DNA from: Brevibacillus sedimenti
GTDB lineage: Bacteria > Bacillota > Bacilli > Brevibacillales > Brevibacillaceae
Length of the DNA: 64,000 nucleotides
Direction: 5' to 3'
Assembly (NCBI RefSeq): GCF_020923495.1
Contig: NZ_CP064048.1
Location: 3,721,001-3,785,000 of the forward strand
Shown here: positions 21,709-29,993 of the stretch, in pieces
Layout: the number at the start of each line of letters is the position of its first letter
Numbering within the stretch: position 1 is the first letter of the stretch
Translations under genes and position numbers: made by a program
The notes under the pieces: model-generated
The model's database searches: none
Seen by the model: the letters and a program-made list of their open reading frames with translations, nothing else
What the model was told of the DNA's origin: nothing

Positions 21709-22638
21709 TCAGGCTTGCCGCAGCTGGTGAATCACGTCCAGCAGATCCTGCGGCAGCGGCGCTTCAAACTCCAGCCGCTCGCCCGTGCGCGGATGGTCAA
21801 AGCCCAGCGTTTTGGCGTGCAGCGCCTGGCCGTTCAGTTCCAGCGTGTTTTTCGGCCCGTACTTGGGGTCTCCCGCCAGCGGATAGCCGATGTATTTCAT
21901 ATGCACCCGGATCTGGTGGGTGCGCCCCGTCTCCAGCTTCAACTCCACCAGGGTAAACGCCTTAAACCGTTCCAGCACGACAAAATGGGTGACGGCCGGT
22001 TTGCTGTTTTCAAAGACGACGGCCATCTGCTGCCGGTTTTTCGGGTCCCGGCCGATTGGCGCGTCGATTGTGCCCATTTCGTGCGGGATAACCCCGTGCA
22101 CGATGGCCACGTATTTGCGGTTGACGCTGTGCTCTTTCAACTGCCGGGCGAGGCTGACGTGCGCCTTGTCGTTTTTGGCCACCATCAACAGACCGGACGT
22201 GTCCTTGTCGATGCGGTGGACAATGCCAGGCCGAAGCACGCCGTTAATCCCCGACAGATCCTTGCAGTGGGCCAAGAGACCGTTGACCAGTGTGCCGCTG
22301 TAGTGTCCGGGGGCAGGATGGACCACCAGCCCGCGCGGCTTGTTCACAACAATTACGTCGGCGTCTTCGTAAACGATGTCGAGCGGCATCGGCTCCGGCT
22401 CGATCGCCATTTCCTTCGGCGGGGGGACGCGCAGCGTAATCTCGTCGTCCGCCGCCAGCTTGTAGTTGCTTTTCACCGGCTCCCCGTTGACGGACACTCG
22501 GCCTTCCTTGATCCAGATTTGCACTTGTGACCGGGACCAGTCTTCGTTTTGCATCGTGATGAATTTGTCAATCCGCTCACCCGCGTCGGCAGGCTCAACG
22601 GTCCAGTCGTACCGTTCAAACAACTGCGTGTCGTTCAT
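21709..22638 (-). CDS. RluA/RluD-family 23S rRNA pseudouridine synthase
   Basis: It converts uridines in structured RNA, by family probably 23S rRNA, to pseudouridine. An N-terminal S4 domain (GERIDKFITMQNEDWSRSQVQ) precedes the catalytic domain. The catalytic aspartate is in VHRIDKDTSGLLMVAKND. The 309 residues match the B. subtilis homologue YlyB, which also follows lspA. It begins 60 bases after lspA, so the two may be co-transcribed. The exact target uridines cannot be told from sequence. Confidence 0.93.
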   Translation of the reverse strand: MNDTQLFERYDWTVEPADAGERIDKFITMQNEDWSRSQVQIWIKEGRVSVNGEPVKSNYKLAADDEITLRVPPPKEMAIEPEPMPLDIVYEDADVIVVNKPRGLVVHPAPGHYSGTLVNGLLAHCKDLSGINGVLRPGIVHRIDKDTSGLLMVAKNDKAHVSLARQLKEHSVNRKYVAIVHGVIPHEMGTIDAPIGRDPKNRQQMAVVFENSKPAVTHFVVLERFKAFTLVELKLETGRTHQIRVHMKYIGYPLAGDPKYGPKNTLELNGQALHAKTLGFDHPRTGERLEFEAPLPQDLLDVIHQLRQA

Positions 22639-22698
22639 CTCTGTCTCCTCGTATGTAGTACGCTAGTATCGTTTACAACCACTCGTTCCATTTACCAC

Positions 22699-23148
22699 TT
22701 ACTCGGCCTTGCGTCTGCCCTCCAGCAGCACGTCCAGCAGCAGCAGGGCAACGCCGAATGTAATGGCCATATCGGCTACATTGAAAATCGGAAAGTTGAT
22801 CAGGGTAAAATCGAGAAAATCGACCACCTGGCCCGTGCTGACGCGGTCGATGAAATTGCCGATCGCCCCGCCCAACACCAGCGAAAGCGCGAGAGACACG
22901 CGCGGCTGCCGCTTGCCGATGCGCACGAGCGACACCAGAATGCCGATCACGACGGCAATCGTGATGATCACAAACAGCCATCGCTGGTTTTGCAGGATGC
23001 CAAATGCCGCTCCCATGTTCCGATGGGACGTGAGGTGAAACACATCTGGAATCAGGGGAATCGACTGCCCCAGTTCCATCCGGGTCACCACCAGGTTCTT
23101 GGTCCATTGATCGAGCGCGACAATGGCAGCAGCAATGAGATAGTACAT
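22699..23148 (-). CDS. lspA: Lipoprotein signal peptidase (signal peptidase II)
   Basis: It cleaves the signal peptide from prolipoproteins at the lipidated cysteine. The 149-residue protein has four membrane segments. The two catalytic aspartates are in GNFIDRV and FNVADMAITFG. It starts MYYLIAAAIVALDQWTKNLV, a standard LspA opening. In B. subtilis it follows ylyA and ileS directly; here about 28.5 kb of other genes intervenes. At least two lipoprotein substrates are encoded in this window (8902-9471 and 35245-36041). Confidence 0.96.
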   Translation of the reverse strand: MYYLIAAAIVALDQWTKNLVVTRMELGQSIPLIPDVFHLTSHRNMGAAFGILQNQRWLFVIITIAVVIGILVSLVRIGKRQPRVSLALSLVLGGAIGNFIDRVSTGQVVDFLDFTLINFPIFNVADMAITFGVALLLLDVLLEGRRKAE

Positions 23149-23277
23149 CGATGGGGTCCTCCTTACTCCGACTCAGACAGCCAGCAACATGACGTCAACA
23201 GAAAATGATACCACAGCGCCGCTTGTGAAACAATGAAACGATCCACGCTCCCCGTGGACCGGTGCGTCTTCCCCTGC

Positions 23278-23919
23278 TCACCGAAAGAGGCGGGACAGCT
23301 TTTTGTAGTACCGATACCCTTTGCGCACGCCATCCAGCACCCAGAGCGGTATCTTCCAGCCGCGGTCCTTGAAAAGCGGCAGGTAGAACTTGTAGTACGC
23401 CCGTCGCAAGTCGCGCCACTTGCTGTCCGGTATGTTTTTGTAGTAGTCGGACACGTCGATCAGATAGCCCCGCCCCTGATCCATCAGCACGTTTTTGGCG
23501 TGCACGTCGTGGGGATACAGCCCCTTGGACCGGGCTTCCTCCAGCGCCTCCTCCACGTCCTCGATCACCTGCGGCGGGATCGGAATGCCGTAGCGAAGGC
23601 AGTCAAACAACGAGATGCCTTTGATCCGCGTCAGCACCAGAAAGCAGGGCTCCGCCTGATAGCAGACGGGAAACGAGCGGGTCTGCCCCAGCTTGCGGTA
23701 CACGTCCACTTCCTGTTCCCAACCGGGACGCCCCGGTGCGTACAGCTTCACCACCACGTCCGGGTAGTCAGGATGGGCGAACACCGCCGCGTAGTTGCCC
23801 CTTCCCACCAATTCCCACGGGTACGGTGTGTGCAACACGACGACCGGGTCGTCCGGCGAACGGCTTTCCAGTTTTACCTCACGCAGGAACGGGTCCAACA
23901 CGTCTCGATGAATGCGCAT
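23278..23919 (-). CDS. Protein-kinase-like protein (small Ser/Thr kinase / RIO-like)
   Basis: A 213-residue kinase-fold protein. GRGNYAAVFAHPDYPDVVVKLYAPG holds a glycine-rich loop and the ATP-binding lysine. YPHDVHAKNVLMDQGRGYLIDVSDY holds the catalytic H-D-x5-N set and a metal-binding D. This pattern is seen in small Bacillus kinase-like proteins such as YrzF. The missing C-lobe end and small size fit the RIO/lipopolysaccharide-kinase class rather than Hanks kinases. Its substrate is unknown. It lies 129 bases upstream of lspA on the same strand. Confidence 0.75.
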   Translation of the reverse strand: MRIHRDVLDPFLREVKLESRSPDDPVVVLHTPYPWELVGRGNYAAVFAHPDYPDVVVKLYAPGRPGWEQEVDVYRKLGQTRSFPVCYQAEPCFLVLTRIKGISLFDCLRYGIPIPPQVIEDVEEALEEARSKGLYPHDVHAKNVLMDQGRGYLIDVSDYYKNIPDSKWRDLRRAYYKFYLPLFKDRGWKIPLWVLDGVRKGYRYYKKLSRLFR

Positions 23920-24009
23920 GTGTCCTCTTCTTTCGTCACGGAAGGGTTTCTTCTTTTTGATTCTAGCAAAACCAGAAAATTAGGCAACCTGCTCGGCGGA
24001 TGCTGTTGA

Positions 24010-24066
24010 ACAACGGCAAAAGCCGCCTCCCCGCCGCATGGGCCAGTCTGGGAGGCGGCCTCTTTT
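24010..24066. terminator. Terminator after the alpha-glucan operon
   Basis: A perfect 10-bp stem GCCGCCTCCC/GGGAGGCGGC (24022-24031 with 24050-24059). T-rich runs flank it on both strands. On the minus strand it lies 65 bases after the phosphoglucomutase stop. Confidence 0.7.
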
Positions 24067-24123
24067 ATTTTTCCCCGCACATGCATGTTCGTTTCCGGCA
24101 AGACCGCAAAAGGGGCTTGTTCG

Positions 24124-25548
24124 TTACGCGTTGATCTCGATAAACCAGTCTTGGACAGCCTCTCTGATCTGTTCAAGAGCGGCAGGGTTCGCCGCCTCGC
24201 AGTAAATGCGGAGAAGCGGCTCCGTTCCGGACGGACGGATCAGCACCCAATGACCGCCGTCGAGCAGCAGCTTGACGCCGTCCATGCGGTTTACTCCCCG
24301 CACTGCAAACGGGCCTACCTGGCCAGGCGGCACCGCCAGCATCTGCTGTATCCAGCGTTCTTTTCCCGGCAGGCGGATATCCAGGCGCGTCGAAAACAGC
24401 TCGCCATACTCGTCGCAGACCTCCTGAAGAATCTGATCGATGCCTTTCTTTTCCCAGGCGCACATCTCCGCCAACAGCAGGTTGATCAGAATGCCGTCCT
24501 TTTCCGGAATGTGGCCGAAAATGCTGGCGCCGCCGCTTTCCTCGCCGCCGATCAGCACGTCTCCCCGCAGCATTTGGGCGCCGATGTACTTGAACCCAAC
24601 CGGCGTCTCCACCAGCTCCAGACCGTAGCGGGCCGCCATCCGGTCCAACAGGTGGGTGGTCGCCACGGTGCGTACGATTCGGCCGCGCAGCCCCCTGTTT
24701 TTGACCAGATGGCGGGTCAGCAGGGCGAGCACGGCGTTGGGCGGCACGTACCGGCCGAAACGGTCAACGGCTCCGAAGCGATCCCCGTCTCCGTCATTGG
24801 CCAACCCCAGGTCGGCCTGCCGGTCGATGACCTCCCTCTTCAACAAGGACAGGTGGTGATCGTTCGGCTCCGGCAGGCTGCCGCCAAAAAACGGGTCGGC
24901 CGTCTCGCGGATGCTGATCGTCTCCACCCCTGCTTCTTTCAGCAGTCCGCTTACGTAGCCAATCCCGGCGCCGTGCATGGGATCAATCACGACCCGCAGC
25001 GGTGATTGTTTCAGCACGTCCAGGTGGACCATTCGCCTGAGATGCGCCTCGTAGTGCGGACGGAGCACGATCACCTGCAGCAGCTTGCGCGCCTTGGCTT
25101 CATCCAGCGGAATGTCCCGGACGCCGCCCGCCTCCTGGACCGCCCGGATCAACGCTTCCAGCCTGCTGGTGATCTCCGGAGCGGCCGGTCCGGCATAATC
25201 GGGAATGTATTTGATCCCGTTGTACTCAGGCGGGTTGTGGCTGGCGGTAATCATCACCGCGCCGCTGGCGGCAAAATGCTTGACGCCAAAGGCCACGGCC
25301 GGCGTCGGTGCTGCTTCGTTGACCAGATAGACGCGAATGCCGTTGGCGGCCAGCACGCCTGCCACGGTCTCGGCGAAGCGTCGGCCCAAAAAGCGCGTGT
25401 CATGACCGATGAGAATGCCCTGTTCCTGTTGGCCGATTTCCCTGGTATAGGCTGCAATGGCCTGGGCGACGACGCGCACGTTTTCCATCGTAAATTGATC
25501 GGCGACGATGGCGCGCCAGCCGTCCGTGCCAACGCGGATGTCGTTCAC
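24124..25548 (-). CDS. Phosphoglucomutase / phosphomannomutase
   Basis: A 474-residue alpha-D-phosphohexomutase. The phosphoserine loop is MITASHNPPEYNGIKY, with the catalytic serine at about residue 103. The metal-binding loop is DGDGDRFGAVD and the sugar-binding loop is GGEESGGASIFGH. The phosphate-binding loop near the C-terminus is IRPSGTEPLLRIYCE. All four functional loops are intact, unlike the mutase-like domain of 27593-29974. In this cluster it most simply converts glucose-6-phosphate and glucose-1-phosphate to feed or drain the glucan. Phosphomannomutase activity cannot be excluded. It begins 6 bases after the glucoamylase stop and closes the operon. Confidence 0.92.
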   Translation of the reverse strand: MNDIRVGTDGWRAIVADQFTMENVRVVAQAIAAYTREIGQQEQGILIGHDTRFLGRRFAETVAGVLAANGIRVYLVNEAAPTPAVAFGVKHFAASGAVMITASHNPPEYNGIKYIPDYAGPAAPEITSRLEALIRAVQEAGGVRDIPLDEAKARKLLQVIVLRPHYEAHLRRMVHLDVLKQSPLRVVIDPMHGAGIGYVSGLLKEAGVETISIRETADPFFGGSLPEPNDHHLSLLKREVIDRQADLGLANDGDGDRFGAVDRFGRYVPPNAVLALLTRHLVKNRGLRGRIVRTVATTHLLDRMAARYGLELVETPVGFKYIGAQMLRGDVLIGGEESGGASIFGHIPEKDGILINLLLAEMCAWEKKGIDQILQEVCDEYGELFSTRLDIRLPGKERWIQQMLAVPPGQVGPFAVRGVNRMDGVKLLLDGGHWVLIRPSGTEPLLRIYCEAANPAALEQIREAVQDWFIEINA

Positions 25549-25554
25549 TGCGAT

Positions 25555-27534
25555 TCACCTCTCCCTTTTTTGCTTCAGCTCGTTTGCTTTGTCCACGTAA
25601 CGCAGCACCGTGGCGACAAAGGTGGCGTGCGACCAGGTGAGCGGCGCAACGGAGACGGGCTCGCCGGTGTACGGGTCCAACTGCTCCGACAGCACGCCGC
25701 TTTCCATCGCGTGCCGCACCACCCAGTCGAGCCGCTTTTTCGCTTCGCCAAGTTCTTCCAGCGATTGCGCTTTCGCAATTTCCCAATCGGCTACCCACAG
25801 CGTGCAGATAATCCAGGGGTTCCCCGGCACCCTGGCCGCGTCGTGTGCCTTGCGAAAATACGGATCACCCTGGTACCGGGCGATTCCGCCCACCGGCGTA
25901 TCCACCCGCAGACTGCGCCTAACCGCCTCCATCGTGCTGACGACCCGGGGATCGTCTGCCGGCATCACGCCCAGGGCAAACAGTCCGTACAGGCTGCTAT
26001 CCACCGTTTCATCCTTTTCCAGCTTTCCGTCTGACCGCAGGTACCCCCCGCGCAAAAAACGGCCGAGGTCCGGATCGTACAGATGCTGCAACATGGCCGC
26101 ACGGACGCGCTCCGCCCCTTCGTCATAGCGCTGGAAGCGGTGATCGTCGCCAAACAGTTGGGCAAACCTTGCCGCCGCCTTGAGCCCGGCGTAGACGGTG
26201 GCACTGGTAAAGGTAAAGATTCCTCTGCGCTCTTCCCACAGATCGTAGCTGGGGAGGGGGAGGTGCCATTCGGGATGGAGATGGGACAGCAAAAACCGGG
26301 CCGCCGGCCTGACCAGTGTGGGATACAGCCGCTGGCAAAATTCAATCTGCTTGCTGCAGCGGTACATCTCCCACAGCGCGTGGAGAACAAGCGCCGTCTC
26401 GTCCTCCTGGATGGGAAGCTGGTACTCCCCGTCCCGAACAAACGGGTGCCAGCTCGAACCGACAGACCCGTCTGGATTGTACTTGTGCAGCAGATAGCCG
26501 TCCTCCGTCAGCGCGTCACGGCAAAAGCGAAAAAACGGCGCCACCGTCCCGCCGTATCCCGCGCGGACCATCGCGCTGGCGACCAGCGCCCCGTCGCGCG
26601 GCCACATGTAACTGTAATGATCGCGGTTGTACTGCAGGATGTCCGAATCGTTGGCGGCCAGAATGGCGCCGTTCTGATCAATCTGTGTTTGGATGATCAA
26701 CAGGCTCTGTTTGTACAGGCGGATCACCTCAGGCGGCAGGTCAGCAAAGCTTTGCTCCTCCTTGTTCACCCAACGCCGCCAGTAGACGTCCACGCGCGAC
26801 AGCAGCCGGTCCGCTCCGCTGTCCAGCACGTACTGGTTCAATTCCTTGACCGCCGGGTACGTGTCACCAACGCACATCCAGTAGTACAGCGTCTGCTCCG
26901 CCAGCGGCTCCAGCACAAGGCGGAACGAAACGGTGCTGTCCACCGAGCCCTGCGCGATCGTGTTTCCTTCCAGCAGACCGTCCTCTGCGTCCCGCCAGGT
27001 TCCTTCCGCGTAATTAAACCGCTTGATGCCCACACTGTACTGAAAAATGCCGCCGTTCTCCGCCGTCCGGCCGTTCACCATGATGTAGACATTGCGCTTG
27101 TAATGGTACACGGTGTGAAGCAGGGGATCGTACACGGCCGTATCCCCCACTTCGGTCTCGTTCAAGCTGAAGTCGTGATGAAAAAACAGGCGCACTTCCC
27201 GCGTCTCCGCGAAGTGGTTGCGGACACGGACCTGTTTGAGGTAAATCGGGTCGCGCTGATGCACGCCGTCTGCGATGCAGAGCGAAAGCCCCAATTTCTC
27301 GTGACGGGCGGTGACATCGGTGACGAGCGACTCGTCGCGATAGCCGAGCCTGCGTTCCCATCCGTCTTCATCCAACCAGGAAAACCGCCCCTGCACCCAG
27401 ATGCCCAGCTTGCAGTAATGACCGCCCACGTGATTCAGTTGCCCGACATACGGATAGAAGAGATCGCGCATGCGCAGTCTGTCGTCAAAATTGATCAGCA
27501 GCTTTCCGTTACCCACCACAAGCGGTCTTGGCAT
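25555..27534 (-). CDS. Glycoside hydrolase family 15 glucoamylase-like enzyme
   Basis: A 659-residue intracellular enzyme with no signal peptide. The N-terminal beta-sandwich starts MPRPLVVGNGKLLINFDDRL, which is typical of bacterial GH15. The (alpha/alpha)6 catalytic barrel follows from about residue 290. YSYMWPRDGALVAS is the substrate-binding signature and LPIQEDETALVLHAL holds the catalytic glutamate. GH15 releases glucose from alpha-1,4 (and 1,6) ends; some family members act on trehalose or dextran. Its place between a nucleotidyltransferase gene and a phosphoglucomutase suggests degradation or trimming of the glucan made by the cluster. It lies 58 bases after 27593-29974. Confidence 0.9.
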   Translation of the reverse strand: MPRPLVVGNGKLLINFDDRLRMRDLFYPYVGQLNHVGGHYCKLGIWVQGRFSWLDEDGWERRLGYRDESLVTDVTARHEKLGLSLCIADGVHQRDPIYLKQVRVRNHFAETREVRLFFHHDFSLNETEVGDTAVYDPLLHTVYHYKRNVYIMVNGRTAENGGIFQYSVGIKRFNYAEGTWRDAEDGLLEGNTIAQGSVDSTVSFRLVLEPLAEQTLYYWMCVGDTYPAVKELNQYVLDSGADRLLSRVDVYWRRWVNKEEQSFADLPPEVIRLYKQSLLIIQTQIDQNGAILAANDSDILQYNRDHYSYMWPRDGALVASAMVRAGYGGTVAPFFRFCRDALTEDGYLLHKYNPDGSVGSSWHPFVRDGEYQLPIQEDETALVLHALWEMYRCSKQIEFCQRLYPTLVRPAARFLLSHLHPEWHLPLPSYDLWEERRGIFTFTSATVYAGLKAAARFAQLFGDDHRFQRYDEGAERVRAAMLQHLYDPDLGRFLRGGYLRSDGKLEKDETVDSSLYGLFALGVMPADDPRVVSTMEAVRRSLRVDTPVGGIARYQGDPYFRKAHDAARVPGNPWIICTLWVADWEIAKAQSLEELGEAKKRLDWVVRHAMESGVLSEQLDPYTGEPVSVAPLTWSHATFVATVLRYVDKANELKQKRER

Positions 27535-27592
27535 GATGTCACGCCCCTTCCGATCTGAAACTTCACGAGAAGGTTCCCGAAAACAAGGCGCG

Positions 27593-29974
27593 TTATCGGG
27601 ACTGGAACTCCGCTATCCTCCGGGCGAACAATGCGGCGAGCGTCGATGCTGATTCCGCTGTCACGCCCTGTGAAATGATATTGACGTGGGAATGTTCTGT
27701 ATCCGGCAGAATCAGCACCCAGCCGTGGGCGTCGTACACCTTGATGCCGTCCACCAACTCCAGCTGCTGGCCTTTGTGTTCCTCCAACATTTTACGCATC
27801 ACTTTTCCCTTCCATGCCCACGGACAAAACACCGTCGTTTTGTCCATGTGGCACGCCGGAAGCTGAGCGGTCAACTGGCTGAGCGGCTGTTTTTCCCGTG
27901 ACAGGTGCGCAAGGATGCAGACCAGGCTGAAAACCGCATCAAACAGCGGATGGAACCGCTCGTCCGGCGACACCTCCATCATCGCGCGCGGCGACAACTT
28001 GGTGCGGACCACCTCCACCTGCATCCGCCGGGCCAGCTGCTCCATCTCTTCCGGCGCGCTGACCGGCAGGCCGATCTGCCGTCGCTGCCCCCGGCAGGCG
28101 AGGAGCTGCAGCGCCATAAGTTGTTCCGGTGTCAGGCGTTCCCCCGTGTCCGTGAACAGCTCGAACTGCTCGCCGTTTTTGTGCAGGCGGACAGCCAGAT
28201 CGACACCGTGCCTGCCGACCCCTTCTGCGACGGCGCCGTACACGGCGGTCACACCCAGCGCGCCAAACAGCGGAGCCAGAAACGCCGGCAGGAAGCGGGG
28301 CTCGCACTCGATTAGCAGGTTGAATCCCCGGCGCCGAATCAGTGCCGCGTCGATCTGCTCCAATAGTTCACGCGTGTAGGTTTCCTGCACCTGGTGTTCC
28401 ACGTGCAGATAACCCAGGTGGTGCAGCGAACGGACATACGTCTCCTGCCAGCAGGCATTTTCAATTTTCCGCTCCCAATCGCGGGAGACCGGCAGCCCCA
28501 GCTGGTCGACGAACTGGATCACTACTTGCTTCTCCTCAGCCGATTCGTCCATGTGGATGTGAATCCCGCCCTGGCAGTGAAACTGTCGGACGGCGTACCG
28601 GTTTACCGGCGCGATGCTGATGCCGATGTCGATCGTGTCAATTCCGGACGAGCAGAGACTGGTCATGACGCTGTGCTTGAGCAGTTGGGCAAACGGGTGG
28701 GCGCAGGCGGACAGGGCGATTTTGCTGCCCGGCTTGAGCAGGTAGGCGTATGCGGCAGCCAGCCGGGTTACGAACTCCGGCGTAATCTCCACATTTGCCA
28801 GCCCTTTGATGCCATTGCCGCCGAACAGGCGTTTTGACTGCTTGGTTCCGTAAATGAGCGACGTGTGTACGTTGGCGCATTCCTCAATTTCCTTGTGGGG
28901 CCAGACCTTGACCCCGTCTTTTACCACCGCCTTGGCACCGATCCGGCAGCGGTCGCCGATGACCGCGCCCTCGCCCAGCAGGACACACGGTCCGACGCTC
29001 ACGTTGCGGCCCAGAATAGCGCCTGTCAGTTCCGCCCGCTGGCCGATATAGGAGTTTTCCCACAAAATCGACTGCCCCAGCCTGGTCCCGGCGCAAATGA
29101 CCGAATGACTGCCCAGCACGGAGTAGGCACCGACCGACACACCCGCTTGCAAATGGACGTTTTCCCCGATGTACACGGGCCCTTCCAGCCGCACGGACGA
29201 ATCAATCCGCACGTGGTTTTCGAGAAAGATCCGGGGGGCAATCTCTCGCGCGTCAATCTCCACCCGCACCCGTCCGTCCAGCATGTCAGCCTGCGTCTGC
29301 CGATACACGTCCAGGGACCCGATGTCCGACCAGTAGCCCTCCGCGATGTGGCCGAACAGCGGCAGACCCGCGTCCAAAAAGGCGGGAAACAGCTCTTTGC
29401 TGAAATCCACTTCTCTGTCTTCTTCTATGTAAGAAAGCACCTCAGGTTCGAAGACGTACATGCCTGTGTTGACCGTATCACTGAACACTTCGGCCCAGCT
29501 GGGCTTTTCCAGGAACCGGGTGATTCGTCCGCTCTCGTCCGTCATGACGACGCCGAATTCCAGCGGCGTCTCCACTCTGGTCAGGATCAGCGTGGCCAAT
29601 GCGCCGTTTCGCTCGTGAAAACGGACAGCCTCTGTCAAATCGATGTCCGTCAAGGTGTCTCCGCTGATCACCAGGAACCGGTCATCCAGGAATTCAGCGC
29701 AGTTTTTGACGCTGCCCGCCGTGCCCAATGGCGTCGCTTCTTCGAAATAGGTAAGCGAGACGCCAAAGCGTGATCCGTCGCCAAAGTAGCTGCGGATGGC
29801 ATCGGGAAGGTACTGCAGCGTGACCGCGATGTCCGTAATGCCATGGCGTTTCAGCAGGTGGATCGTGTATTCCATGCAGGGACGGTTTAACAACGGCACC
29901 ATCGGTTTGGGCGTATGGACCGTCAACGGGCGCAGGCGGGTTCCCTTGCCGCCGGCCATGATCACTGCTTTCAT
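27593..29974 (-). CDS. Sugar-1-phosphate nucleotidyltransferase fused to inactive phosphomutase-like domain
   Basis: 793 residues. Residues 1-235 are a nucleotidyltransferase: AVIMAGGKGTRLRPL (nucleotide site), ISGDTLTDIDL (metal D), FLEKP and NTGMYVFEP. Residues 245-370 are left-handed beta-helix hexapeptide repeats. Residues 385-793 align with phosphomannomutase, but where TASHNP belongs the protein reads GIHIHMDESAEEKQ, so the phosphoserine is absent and this half should be inactive as a mutase. It probably makes an NDP-glucose or GDP-mannose; ADP-glucose for the GT4 synthase is an attractive inference. The start at 29974 follows GGAGGAACGGTTG. The frame runs back to 30241 across the preceding gene, which ends 19 bases upstream. 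Confidence 0.88.
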   Translation of the reverse strand: MKAVIMAGGKGTRLRPLTVHTPKPMVPLLNRPCMEYTIHLLKRHGITDIAVTLQYLPDAIRSYFGDGSRFGVSLTYFEEATPLGTAGSVKNCAEFLDDRFLVISGDTLTDIDLTEAVRFHERNGALATLILTRVETPLEFGVVMTDESGRITRFLEKPSWAEVFSDTVNTGMYVFEPEVLSYIEEDREVDFSKELFPAFLDAGLPLFGHIAEGYWSDIGSLDVYRQTQADMLDGRVRVEIDAREIAPRIFLENHVRIDSSVRLEGPVYIGENVHLQAGVSVGAYSVLGSHSVICAGTRLGQSILWENSYIGQRAELTGAILGRNVSVGPCVLLGEGAVIGDRCRIGAKAVVKDGVKVWPHKEIEECANVHTSLIYGTKQSKRLFGGNGIKGLANVEITPEFVTRLAAAYAYLLKPGSKIALSACAHPFAQLLKHSVMTSLCSSGIDTIDIGISIAPVNRYAVRQFHCQGGIHIHMDESAEEKQVVIQFVDQLGLPVSRDWERKIENACWQETYVRSLHHLGYLHVEHQVQETYTRELLEQIDAALIRRRGFNLLIECEPRFLPAFLAPLFGALGVTAVYGAVAEGVGRHGVDLAVRLHKNGEQFELFTDTGERLTPEQLMALQLLACRGQRRQIGLPVSAPEEMEQLARRMQVEVVRTKLSPRAMMEVSPDERFHPLFDAVFSLVCILAHLSREKQPLSQLTAQLPACHMDKTTVFCPWAWKGKVMRKMLEEHKGQQLELVDGIKVYDAHGWVLILPDTEHSHVNIISQGVTAESASTLAALFARRIAEFQSR

Positions 29975-29993
29975 CAACCGTTCCTCCTCTCGG

